64,000 bases of DNA from Phycisphaerales bacterium (GTDB lineage Bacteria > Planctomycetota > Phycisphaerae > Phycisphaerales > UBA1924): NCBI GenBank assembly GCA_020427635.1, contig JAGQOH010000002.1, positions 1 through 64,000 of the forward strand, written 5' to 3'. Shown in pieces: positions 19,400-27,130 of the stretch. The first letter of the stretch is position 1. Each line of letters opens with the position of its first letter. Below the pieces are notes generated by a model that searched no databases, was not told the origin of the DNA, and saw nothing but the letters and a program-made list of their open reading frames with translations. The translations under genes and the position numbers were made by a program.

Positions 19400-21382
19400 T
19401 CAGTGTGAGGTCGTGCCGGCGGCGTATCGGTCGCCCGGAAACTGCTTGATGGCGTCTTGCTTGAGGCGACGCCCTTCTCCCTTCGCGACCGGGCTGCCTT
19501 CATGAATCACGAAGTCGCTGTTGGGCAGCGCATCGTTGCGCTTGATCGCAGCCTCGGCGGCCTTGCGCATTGTGTCATCCGGATTCGTGTTGAGCGCACG
19601 CCAATTCTCGCGCACCCAGAGCTCCGCCATGTCGATGAAGTGCAACGCTGCAGCCTTGTCGCGCTCGAACTCCAGGCCCTCTTCGCCCTTGCGAATCTGC
19701 ATATCGAGCTTGCTGAGCGTGCAGCCGATCGCGTGGATGTAGATGGCGTTGTCAGCGATGCGCGCCTGAATGATCTGGCGTTCGAGAATCTTTTCTTCAT
19801 GCACCTTCGACGCTCGCTTGAACTGGTGCGCATGCTCCTGCACCAGCTTGCTGAATGTGTCGGCGTGCTTGGCCAAGGAGTGATGCAGCTTCGTCACCGG
19901 CGGCGCGCCGCGTCGGATGCCAAGGTAGAGCTCGAAGGCCAACGGAATGGCCCGTGAGAGCACTTTGCCATTGGTCGCGCCACGCATGATGCGCGAGAGG
20001 TTGGCCCAAAAGCCTTCGTCGTTGCTCCAACCGATGCGTTCATTGAGTCCAACCATTTGCTCAGCGAGCGCTTTGCCACCATAGCCGAAGATAAAGGACT
20101 GCATCACTTCGTTCGCGCCCTCGACGATGAGGTTGATGCGCGAATCTCGGAAGATGCGCTCAATCTCATTCTCGATCATGTAGGACTCGCCGCCCATGAT
20201 CTGCATCGCGTCGTTGACAACCCGCCAACCCATCTCGGAGCAGAAGGTCTTGCAGATTGCGGTTTCGATGCGAATGTCCTTGTCGTGACGATCAAGAAAT
20301 CCGGTGGTCATGTAGAGCATGGCGTCCATCGCGTAGCAAAGTGCCGCCATGCGTGCGACGCGCACACGCACCAGTTCGAAGTCGCCCAACGGGCGCTGGA
20401 ACTGGTAGCGCGTCTGTCCCCACTTGATGCCTTGTTCCATCGCGCGCTTCGCGCCACCCAACATGCCCGCGCTGAGCGTGCAGCGCCCATAGTTCAGGCA
20501 CGTCAAGGCGACGTTCAGTCCCTTGCCCTCATGGTGCAGCAGGTGGCTTCGGGGCACGCGGCAGTTGTTGAAGCGAATGCGCGCTTGCCACGTGCCGCGG
20601 ATGCCGCACTTCGCTCGATTCTTTTCGAAGATGTCGACGCCTTCCATGTCAGGCGTGCAAACAAGCGCGGTGACGCGTTCTTTGCCGTTGGGCATCTTCT
20701 GCTTCGCCATGACGGTGAACAGTCCGGACAGCGCACCGCTGGTCGCCCACTTCTTCTCGCCATTGAGGATGAAGTGCTGCCCATCTTCTGACAGTTCGCA
20801 GTAGGTCTCCTGGCCGCCGGCGTCGCAGCCCACATTAGGCTCCGAAAGGCAAAACGCGCTCACCCAGTCCTTTGCCAGGTGCGGGAGCCAGCGCTGCTTT
20901 TGCTCTTCGTTGCCAAACAGCATGACAGCCTTGCAGCCAATGCTCTGGTGTGCGCTCACGAGTACTGCAGTTGAGCCGCAATACTCGCCAAGCTTTTCAA
21001 GCACGCGGACATAGCTGGTGACGCCCAGCCCAAGGCCACCTTGCTCCTTGGGGATCGTCATGCCCATGACGCCCAGTTCGAAGAGCTTGTCGATCACCCA
21101 ACGGGGGATTTCCTGCTCCTGGTCAATCTGGATCGCCGGGTGCTCGGTGCGGAGGTATTCATCAAGCTCCGCAAGCAGCTGATCGCATTTGGCCGTCTCT
21201 TCCGCGCTCGTTTGCGGGTAGGGGAAGATGAACTCTTCGCGGATATTTCCCCAAAACATGTTCTGGATGAAGCCCATCTCATCGGGATCTGGCCCGAGCA
21301 GCACTTCCGCGTCGGCCAGCATCTGCGCATCGCGCGCCGAAATGCCCTTCATGCTCTTTAGATCAGCTTTGATTTCGCTCAT
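19400..21382 (-). CDS. acyl-CoA dehydrogenase, long (VLCAD/ACAD9-like) form
   Basis: 660 residues against about 380-400 for ordinary family members; the extra C-terminal 200 or so residues match the very-long-chain type layout. Seen: WVIDKLFELGVMGMTIPKEQ, FCLSEPNVGCDAGG (FAD/substrate loop), GEKKWATSGALSG, IRGTWQARIRFNNCRVP, QFQRPLGDFELVRVRVA, and VEGANEVMQSF carrying the catalytic-base Glu region. The C-terminal helical extension (RRGAPPVTKLHHSL onward) may mediate dimer or membrane contact. It is an FAD enzyme that makes the 2,3-trans-enoyl-CoA. GAGGTG lies 5 bases before the ATG. It is transcribed after two enoyl-CoA hydratase genes. Confidence 0.92.
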   Translation of the reverse strand: MSEIKADLKSMKGISARDAQMLADAEVLLGPDPDEMGFIQNMFWGNIREEFIFPYPQTSAEETAKCDQLLAELDEYLRTEHPAIQIDQEQEIPRWVIDKLFELGVMGMTIPKEQGGLGLGVTSYVRVLEKLGEYCGSTAVLVSAHQSIGCKAVMLFGNEEQKQRWLPHLAKDWVSAFCLSEPNVGCDAGGQETYCELSEDGQHFILNGEKKWATSGALSGLFTVMAKQKMPNGKERVTALVCTPDMEGVDIFEKNRAKCGIRGTWQARIRFNNCRVPRSHLLHHEGKGLNVALTCLNYGRCTLSAGMLGGAKRAMEQGIKWGQTRYQFQRPLGDFELVRVRVARMAALCYAMDAMLYMTTGFLDRHDKDIRIETAICKTFCSEMGWRVVNDAMQIMGGESYMIENEIERIFRDSRINLIVEGANEVMQSFIFGYGGKALAEQMVGLNERIGWSNDEGFWANLSRIMRGATNGKVLSRAIPLAFELYLGIRRGAPPVTKLHHSLAKHADTFSKLVQEHAHQFKRASKVHEEKILERQIIQARIADNAIYIHAIGCTLSKLDMQIRKGEEGLEFERDKAAALHFIDMAELWVRENWRALNTNPDDTMRKAAEAAIKRNDALPNSDFVIHEGSPVAKGEGRRLKQDAIKQFPGDRYAAGTTSH

Positions 21383-21411
21383 CAGTCACCTCACACAACG
21401 AATGGTCTTCA

Positions 21412-22299
21412 TCATGCCTTGGCAGTTTTCGCAAAGAACGCTTCGATCGACGCCTTGCCTTGTGGCGTGTACCGAAGGCGGTTGAGTTCCTGCCGCTCCA
21501 TGTCGAGGGCCGCTTGCCAGCCCTGCTCGATGCCGCATTGCACGCACCGCGCCACAGTCTGCGCCGCATCAACACTGGGCAGCTTGGGCAGCACATCCTG
21601 CAAGCCCTGCTTCACGAGCGCCTTGACGTTGTCATCGCTCACGCAGTGCGGGCGGCCCGTGCCGCGCGGCCTCATCGCTTTCACGCGCGCCACAGCACGG
21701 TCGATCAGTTCGTTCGCCGGCGCCAGCTCCGCGATCAAGCCCGCCTCGGTCGCGTCGAACACAGTGATCGGTTTGCCGAGCGCCGTCATCTCGATGGCGC
21801 GGGCAGGGTCCATGCGTGCGGGCAGCATGTTCGTGCCGCCCCAGCCGGGGCAGATGTTGAGGCCCGCCTCAACAAGGCCCACCAGATAGGGCTTCGCGGG
21901 CTTCTCGGGTGTGCCCACAGGCTGAGCTGCGATCAGGTCGTCGCAGTGCATGGCGATCTCGAGTCCGCCGCCGAGGGCCGCGCCATTCAGCGCCGCCACG
22001 CTCGGCACGGGCAGCTTCGCAATCCTTCCATACACGCGCTGCCCAAAGGCCAGGTATTCATCGAGCTTCTTCTCATCAAGCCCGACGATTTCCTTGAGAT
22101 CGGCACCGGCCACAAACACGCGCGAGTCGGACGCGAGCACGAACCCCTTGAGGTTCGCCTCCGCCTCGACCTTGTCCATCGCCGCGTCAATCGCCTTGAG
22201 CAGCGCCCAATCCAAAACAACCACCGGGCGATCGGCTTGGCGCAGCGTCAGCACCGCCACGCCGTCAATCATCCTGTGGGTGGGTCCGGTGTCGCTCAC
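21412..22299 (-). CDS. enoyl-CoA hydratase/isomerase family protein
   Basis: 295 residues from a GTG at 22299, preferred over upstream ATG codons because AAAGGAGG lies 9 bases before it. The crotonase fold is evident: VFVAGADLKEI (oxyanion loop 1) and NGAALGGGLEIAMHCDDLIA (oxyanion loop 2). The segment CPGWGGTNMLPARM and the ending Y-T-P-Q-G-K-A-S-I-E-A-F are typical of the FadB-type hydratase domain. It hydrates or isomerises an enoyl-CoA in the cytoplasm, likely with the adjacent acyl-CoA dehydrogenase, whose start is 29 bp downstream of its stop. Confidence 0.88.
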   Translation of the reverse strand: MSDTGPTHRMIDGVAVLTLRQADRPVVVLDWALLKAIDAAMDKVEAEANLKGFVLASDSRVFVAGADLKEIVGLDEKKLDEYLAFGQRVYGRIAKLPVPSVAALNGAALGGGLEIAMHCDDLIAAQPVGTPEKPAKPYLVGLVEAGLNICPGWGGTNMLPARMDPARAIEMTALGKPITVFDATEAGLIAELAPANELIDRAVARVKAMRPRGTGRPHCVSDDNVKALVKQGLQDVLPKLPSVDAAQTVARCVQCGIEQGWQAALDMERQELNRLRYTPQGKASIEAFFAKTAKA

Positions 22300-22398
22300 G
22301 CGCGTGCGCCTCCTTTGAACACATGCCGGGTTAGGGAGGATCGAGGCCGCCACCGCCTCGGCACGGAAACAGAGTATAGCACCAGGGCTCCGCCCCGA

Positions 22399-23148
22399 TC
22401 AGCCCCCGTACACCTTCGCGAGCCGAGCCTGGGCCTCTTCCCCCGCGACCACGTCCGCTGAGATGTGCGCGCCCTTACGGACCAGTTCGCGGATACGCTC
22501 GCCTTCGATCTCGTTGAGGAGGCGCTTCGTCTCGCTGAGCGCACGGGGCCCCGCCTTGGCCAGGAGCGCCGCGCGTTCTTCAATGTGAGCATCGAGATCT
22601 TCCTTGGGCACACAGCTTGAGACGAGGCCTAGCTCGTAGGCTTCGAGGCCGGACATGACGCCGCCCGAAAGCAGGACTCGCCGCGCGCGGCCCGATCCGA
22701 TCGATGACACAAGCCAGGGCGCGACGACGGCCGGGCAGACGCCGAGGTCGACTTCGGGATAGCCGAGTTTCGCGTCGGGGTGCGTGGCAGCGATGTCGCA
22801 ACAGGCGACCAGGCCGCACCCGCCGCCGATCGCCGCGCCCTGGATGCGCCCAATCACCACGGCGGGATACGACCGCAGTCGAATCGTCAATTCCGCAATC
22901 GAGCTGAGCAGCTTCAACGGCGCACCGGGCTCTTTGAGCACCGCCTTCAAATCCATGCCCGCGCAGAACGAAGGACCCGCCCCGCCCAGGACAAGCGCGG
23001 AGACGTCATCGCGTGCTTCGAGTTCATCCAGCCGCGTGTGCAACGCGCCCAGCAAATCCAGCGACAACGCATTGCGCTTGTCCGCCCGGTTGAGCGTCAG
23101 CCGCGCGACGGGGGCGTCGATGGCGAGTTGGGCGAGGTCGTTACTCAC
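22399..23148 (-). CDS. enoyl-CoA hydratase/isomerase family protein
   Basis: 249 residues, GTG start at 23148 with no strong ribosome binding site. Crotonase features: LNRADKRNALSLDLL, GAGPSFCAGMDLKAVL (oxyanion loop 1, the usual DL after AG-M), and GAAIGGGCGLVACCDIAATH (loop 2). The C-terminal helices fit the 250-residue short form. It probably takes part in fatty or branched-chain acyl-CoA breakdown with the flanking genes. It is followed 99 bp downstream by the second hydratase gene. Confidence 0.87.
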   Translation of the reverse strand: MSNDLAQLAIDAPVARLTLNRADKRNALSLDLLGALHTRLDELEARDDVSALVLGGAGPSFCAGMDLKAVLKEPGAPLKLLSSIAELTIRLRSYPAVVIGRIQGAAIGGGCGLVACCDIAATHPDAKLGYPEVDLGVCPAVVAPWLVSSIGSGRARRVLLSGGVMSGLEAYELGLVSSCVPKEDLDAHIEERAALLAKAGPRALSETKRLLNEIEGERIRELVRKGAHISADVVAGEEAQARLAKVYGG

Positions 23149-23174
23149 GATGGCAGGATAGCGGTTGGCGGTTT

Positions 23175-23256
23175 GGGTGCCCGGGCTTGCTTGTCAAGCC
23201 CGGTCTGAGCGATGTGCGGTCTTGCAGACCCGGTTTGCAAGCAAACCGGGGCACCC
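23175..23256. repeat. dispersed repeat family 2, double-hairpin copy
   Basis: Outer stem GGGTGCCC (23175-23182) with GGGCACCC (23249-23256) encloses two inner hairpins: GGGCTTG-CTTGT-CAAGCCC (23183-23201) and CCCGGTTTGC-AA-GCAAACCGGG (23229-23250). The first inner hairpin matches the core of the other family 2 copies. Confidence 0.8.
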
Positions 23257-23266
23257 TGAGCCGGGC

Positions 23267-23464
23267 TCAGGTCGTTACGACGCCGGCCCGCAGCATCCGC
23301 TCGGTGCGTTGATCAGCCTTGTGGTCATGCACGATGAACAAGGCATGCACCGCGCCGGGGATCCAGAAGCACAACGTCAACAGCAAATTGAACAGCGCCA
23401 GGAACGGCCGCCCGCACAACAGCACCGCCACCGGCGGCAAGATGATCGCCAGGAGATATCGCAT
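23267..23464 (-). CDS. YqaE/Pmp3 family small membrane protein
   Basis: 65 residues. Two hydrophobic helices, with the signature ILPPVAVLLCGRPFLALFNLL and LCFWIPGAVHALFIV, are the Pmp3/UPF0057 pattern. These proteolipids sit in the plasma membrane; the yeast homologue affects membrane potential and salt tolerance, while the bacterial role is uncertain. The C-terminal tail (DHKADQRTERMLRAG) is charged. It is enclosed by two family 2 repeats. Confidence 0.85.
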   Translation of the reverse strand: MRYLLAIILPPVAVLLCGRPFLALFNLLLTLCFWIPGAVHALFIVHDHKADQRTERMLRAGVVTT

Positions 23465-23502
23465 ACCACCTTATTGGGAAACCGCGCCACCGCATTTCTC
23501 GA

Positions 23503-23560
23503 CAAGCCCCAAGCGCAAGCGTCGGGTGGCCCGACTTGCTAGTCAAGTCGGGTTTGTCAC
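23503..23560 (+). repeat. dispersed repeat family 2, single copy
   Basis: AAGCCCCAAGCGCAAGCG, TCGGGTGG, then the hairpin CCCGACTTG-CTAGT-CAAGTCGGG (23529-23551), then TTTGTC. The same order recurs at 32877-32935. Confidence 0.85.
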
Positions 23561-23603
23561 GCCGGGTGCCGTGGTCTGAGGCCGCGAAGGCCACGCCCGA
23601 CTC

Positions 23604-23897
23604 TCATTCCGGTTCTGGAAACTTCGCGTTGTCCATGATCTCGGCGTCGCGAGCCTGAAGATCAGCGCGCACTCTAGACTTGTCAAAGTGCACCGGTCTG
23701 CCACTCAATTGCACGCGGGCTTCAAATCTGCAGTCAGAACAGGCGAACCAACTGCGAAACCTCCCGGGTTGTGCCTCGGTGAACCAGACCTCAACGGTAG
23801 GGCGATCGCATTGCGGGCAAGTCAAGCCGGAGACCTTGCCCGTTGACTTATGTGCTTTGAGCAACTCGACCGCCTTATTGACCGAGTCCTTGCTCAC
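23604..23897 (-). CDS. small zinc-ribbon protein (97 aa)
   Basis: GTG start at 23897 overlapping the TGA of the HMG-CoA lyase/hydratase gene (GTGA), so translation is coupled. Two Cys pairs, CPQC (near 27-30) and CSDC (near 53-56), form a treble-clef or ribbon-type zinc site. An N-terminal amphipathic helix (SVNKAVELLKAHKS) precedes it and an acidic tail follows. No enzymatic motif is seen. It could bind nucleic acid or a protein partner. Confidence 0.65.
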   Translation of the reverse strand: MSKDSVNKAVELLKAHKSTGKVSGLTCPQCDRPTVEVWFTEAQPGRFRSWFACSDCRFEARVQLSGRPVHFDKSRVRADLQARDAEIMDNAKFPEPE

Positions 23898-25654
23898 TTT
23901 CCACTTCGTCTGTTCATCTCTGCGTCTTTTCGTCTCTCCATAGCCACCTGCTCCTCACCACCGACAAGTCCCAACGAAACCTCCAGCGCCCGCTCCATCC
24001 ACGCATCAACATCATCCGCCGCGATTTCGTTCAGCCACGCCTTCGTCGTCGCAAATGCCTGGGGCGGCTTGGCCGCAAATTCCTGTGCACGAAGTTGCGC
24101 CCGGGGCGTGACATCCTCCGGCAGTTGCACCACCTGATGCACAAGCCCGATCTGCCGAGCTTCCGCCGCATCAATCAACTTCGGCTCAAGCAGACGCGTG
24201 CGTGCGGGCCCGCCCGCAGTCATTGCGCGTAACGTCGGGGCGCTCACCGCAGGTGAAATGCCAAGCAGCGTCACGGGATACCCGAACTTCGCCACCTCAT
24301 CCGCCACTACGAAGTCAGCGCCGCCAAGCAACGCACAACCGCCCGCAACCGCTGCGCCCTGCACGCCGACAACCACCGCCTTGGGTGCCGCCCGCATCGC
24401 GCGAACGGCGGCGCTGAGTCCTTTGAGCAATGCAGGGAGCGCTTCGGGATCACTGTGACAAACGTCAAGATCAAACCCAGCGCAGAACGATTTGCCCTCG
24501 CCGCGCAGCACGATCGCATGGACCGAGTCGTCGTGCGCGAGTTCGTCAATGGCGGTGATGATTGCATCGAGCATCGCCGGTGTGAGCGCATTGCGCTTCT
24601 CGGGCCGATCGAGCACGACTTCGCCAAATGACGCCGCAACGCCCGGCGAGCCCGCCGTATGCCGCACGATGCGCACAGGATCTTGCTCCTTCGCCCCGCT
24701 TGCGGGGAGTGGTTGGTCCGCCGAAGGCAGATCGGGTGAGGGGCGTCTGTTCCTCAATTGAACTGCGATCGTCTCAGTCTCAGCCAAACGCTCCCGATCC
24801 ACACCTGTCGCAAATCCTTCGCGCTCAATCGTCTCAACTAACAGCTCCGTCGCGATGTTGCCCGGCGCGCGCTTGCCCACAGCGCTCGTGGCATATGGAC
24901 ACCCGCCCAGCCCGCCCGCCGAGCCATCGAAACTGCGCACGCCGGCGTGGAGCGCCGCGCGCACGCAGTCCGCTGCCCGCCCGTAGGTGTCATGCAAGTG
25001 AATCGTCAGCTGTTTGATCTCCTCGGCTGAGAACGCTGCCAGAAGCGCCGCGATGTCCGCCGGATGCGCCACACCGATCGTGTCGCCCAGGTCGATATCC
25101 ACCTTGCCGCGCGCCGCTTGTGGGAAGATTGCCAACACATCATCGACGACCTTGCGCACTTGTAGCGGCGCAATCGCCCCCTCGAACGGGCACGCCACCG
25201 CGCACGACACATACACCCGGATCGGCATCCCGGCTTCAATCGCTCGCGGCACGATCGGACGAAACCGCTCAATGCTTTCGGCGATCGTCGCGTTGATGTT
25301 CTTGCGGTTGAAGGACTCCGATGCCGCGGTGAACAGCGCGATCTTCAGCGGCAGCCCGCCCTGGTGCACTTCCAGTGCGCGCTCGAATCCTTTCTCGTTT
25401 GGCACGAGCGCGGAGATGAGCGGGGAACTGGGGCGAGCTGCAAGCAGGCGCCGGACGCCCGCCAACACCTCAGCGGCATCGCCGAGCTGCGGCACCCACG
25501 CCGGGCTCACGAAGCTCGTCGCTTCAATCTCCGCCAGGTTGCAGGCGAGCAGCATGTCGATCAGTCGGACTTTGTCCGCAGCAGAAATCACGCCCGGTTC
25601 GTTCTGCAAACCGTCGCGCGGAGCAACATCGCAGATGCGCACATGCTTTGTCAT
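23894..25654 (-). CDS. fused HMG-CoA lyase and enoyl-CoA (methylglutaconyl-CoA?) hydratase
   Basis: 586 residues. Residues 1-295 are a complete HMG-CoA lyase: APRDGLQNE at the N-terminus, HDTYGRA metal-binding, and the active-site signature GGLGGCPYA. Residues about 329-586 are a complete crotonase: SFCAGFDLDVC and GAAVAGGCALLGGADFV. Together they could carry out two consecutive leucine-degradation steps, hydration of 3-methylglutaconyl-CoA and cleavage of HMG-CoA to acetoacetate and acetyl-CoA. The linker (about 303-324) is encoded by a family 1 repeat. Just after it a GTG preceded by AAGGAG could start the hydratase separately. No frame break is seen. Confidence 0.88.
   Translation of the reverse strand: MTKHVRICDVAPRDGLQNEPGVISAADKVRLIDMLLACNLAEIEATSFVSPAWVPQLGDAAEVLAGVRRLLAARPSSPLISALVPNEKGFERALEVHQGGLPLKIALFTAASESFNRKNINATIAESIERFRPIVPRAIEAGMPIRVYVSCAVACPFEGAIAPLQVRKVVDDVLAIFPQAARGKVDIDLGDTIGVAHPADIAALLAAFSAEEIKQLTIHLHDTYGRAADCVRAALHAGVRSFDGSAGGLGGCPYATSAVGKRAPGNIATELLVETIEREGFATGVDRERLAETETIAVQLRNRRPSPDLPSADQPLPASGAKEQDPVRIVRHTAGSPGVAASFGEVVLDRPEKRNALTPAMLDAIITAIDELAHDDSVHAIVLRGEGKSFCAGFDLDVCHSDPEALPALLKGLSAAVRAMRAAPKAVVVGVQGAAVAGGCALLGGADFVVADEVAKFGYPVTLLGISPAVSAPTLRAMTAGGPARTRLLEPKLIDAAEARQIGLVHQVVQLPEDVTPRAQLRAQEFAAKPPQAFATTKAWLNEIAADDVDAWMERALEVSLGLVGGEEQVAMERRKDAEMNRRSGK
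24681..24744 (+). repeat. dispersed repeat family 1, copy C, inside a coding region
   Basis: TTGCTCC-TTCGCCCCGC-TT-GCGGGGAG, then GGTCCGCCGAAGG and GGGTGAGGGGC. It lies within the fused lyase/hydratase gene and encodes its inter-domain linker in frame. Confidence 0.8.
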
Positions 25655-25690
25655 GGCGCACTCACAATAGCCGCTTGCAATTCTTTGGCC

Positions 25691-25990
25691 CTAGGAAGGC
25701 GTGTCTGCAGTCTCATCGACCACGTCTTCGGCAGCCTCGTCAGGCTCGGCGACGTCTGTCGCAGCATCAGGGCGCGCGTCGCGGTCGCCGGCGGTTGGCG
25801 GCAGGTGCGAAATGTCCTTCGGAGTGGGCAGCTCGTGGCTCGTCGCCAGGTTCTTAGAGATGTCACTGAGCAGGAATCCAATGACAAAGCCCACGATCGC
25901 AGTGACGATCGGCAGGATGAGGTTGATCGGGCGTTCGCCGCCCGGGGCCTTGGCCGAAGCGGGGGCAGGGTGGTCGGCGGGGTCGCTCAT
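25691..25990 (-). CDS. small single-pass membrane protein with acidic tail (99 aa)
   Basis: A Pro/Ala-rich N-terminus is followed by one hydrophobic helix (about 24-45, INLILPIVTAIVGFVIGFLL) and a hydrophilic C-terminal half very rich in Asp, Glu and Ala. No family was recognised. It has the same strand as its neighbours; the start is 60 bp downstream of the desuccinylase-like gene stop, and its own stop is 36 bp before the HMG-CoA lyase start. It could be an envelope scaffold peptide. Confidence 0.6.
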   Translation of the reverse strand: MSDPADHPAPASAKAPGGERPINLILPIVTAIVGFVIGFLLSDISKNLATSHELPTPKDISHLPPTAGDRDARPDAATDVAEPDEAAEDVVDETADTPS

Positions 25991-26050
25991 GGTGAGCCAA
26001 GCCTACCACGGATGGCACGGCCCGGAAACCGGGGATTTGTAAGGAAGTGT

Positions 26051-27130
26051 TTAACCCGGAGCTTCTTCGGCGGGCTCAGTGACATGGATGTTGCGGGCAA
26101 GGTCCCCCCGCACACGCTCATGAAGGCTCGATTCCGGGAGGCGGGCTCGGGCGCCAAGAAGGGCATGAGCCTCCGCCTCGGTGGGGAATGCGAGGTGGCA
26201 GATGGGATCGCCCGGGGCGACTGCCGGCATGGTGGTCATCCCCAGGACCACGCCGTCGCGTGGCGCGTCGAGGGTGTTCTGGTTGTCCCCGAAAATGCTG
26301 GTGTTGGTCGCGATGGGATCGCCCTTGGCCACGAAGTCCCCCGGGGCGATGTGGAATTGGAGGAACCCGCCCAGCTTTGCGCGCACCCACTTGGTCGATG
26401 AAGCCTCAATGCGGTAGTGGGGCTCGATCGGCTTCGCCTTGATCATCCCCAGGTGAGCGAGAGTGTTGGAGATCCCGCGCGTTGCATACTCCACGACCGC
26501 CGGTTCGACCTTCCAGGCTTCGCCCGCTTCAAGAATGATCGTTCGGCAGCCAATGGCACAGGCCGATCGGCGGAGCGAGCCCTGCGGCCCCTTGCCGTTG
26601 ACGATCAACTCCGCGCCAAACGCGCGAGCAAGCTCGGCGACCTCCGGCGACGTCATGTCGGCGCGCACATTTGGAAAGTTCGTGCGCCGGATCGCGGCGG
26701 TATGCAGGTCGATGCAGGCGTCGCAGCGTCGGATCACATGGTCAAAGAACGACCGCGCCATTCTGCTGGCCAGGCTGCCGCCCTTCGCGCCCGGGAAGCT
26801 GCGGTTGAGGTCCCGCCGGTCGGGCAGATAGCGGGAGAGCCGCTCGAAGCCAAGCACGTTGACGACCGGCGCCAACACGACCGTGCCCTTGCGAAGCTCA
26901 AACGGTTGCTCCGTGATGATGTGGCGGACGATGCCCGTGCCATTGATCTCATCACCATGCACCGCAGCGATGATCGCCACAGTCGGGCCTGGCGCCTTGC
27001 CTCGCCACACGACCAGTGGCACGCGGATATCGGCCCCGAAGTAGCTTGACGAAACCAGCAAACTCGTCGAGGCGCGTGCACCAGGCGCGACCTCTGTCTC
27101 GCCCCAAAAATGGTCAGGGAGGGCTTTCAT
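26051..27130 (-). CDS. succinylglutamate desuccinylase/aspartoacylase family protein (RimK-associated)
   Basis: 359 residues from the ATG at 27130. A zinc carboxypeptidase-like fold shows HGDEING (His58, Glu61) and DLHTA (His143) as the metal ligands, with DLNRSFPG between them. The C-terminal part (about 240-330) has the beta-barrel pattern of this family (FLQFHIAPGDFVAKGD). Members beside RimK genes are known as a conserved cluster; they may remove or trim an acyl or glutamyl group. Its ATG overlaps the stop of the RimK gene (ATGA). Confidence 0.85.
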   Translation of the reverse strand: MKALPDHFWGETEVAPGARASTSLLVSSSYFGADIRVPLVVWRGKAPGPTVAIIAAVHGDEINGTGIVRHIITEQPFELRKGTVVLAPVVNVLGFERLSRYLPDRRDLNRSFPGAKGGSLASRMARSFFDHVIRRCDACIDLHTAAIRRTNFPNVRADMTSPEVAELARAFGAELIVNGKGPQGSLRRSACAIGCRTIILEAGEAWKVEPAVVEYATRGISNTLAHLGMIKAKPIEPHYRIEASSTKWVRAKLGGFLQFHIAPGDFVAKGDPIATNTSIFGDNQNTLDAPRDGVVLGMTTMPAVAPGDPICHLAFPTEAEAHALLGARARLPESSLHERVRGDLARNIHVTEPAEEAPG

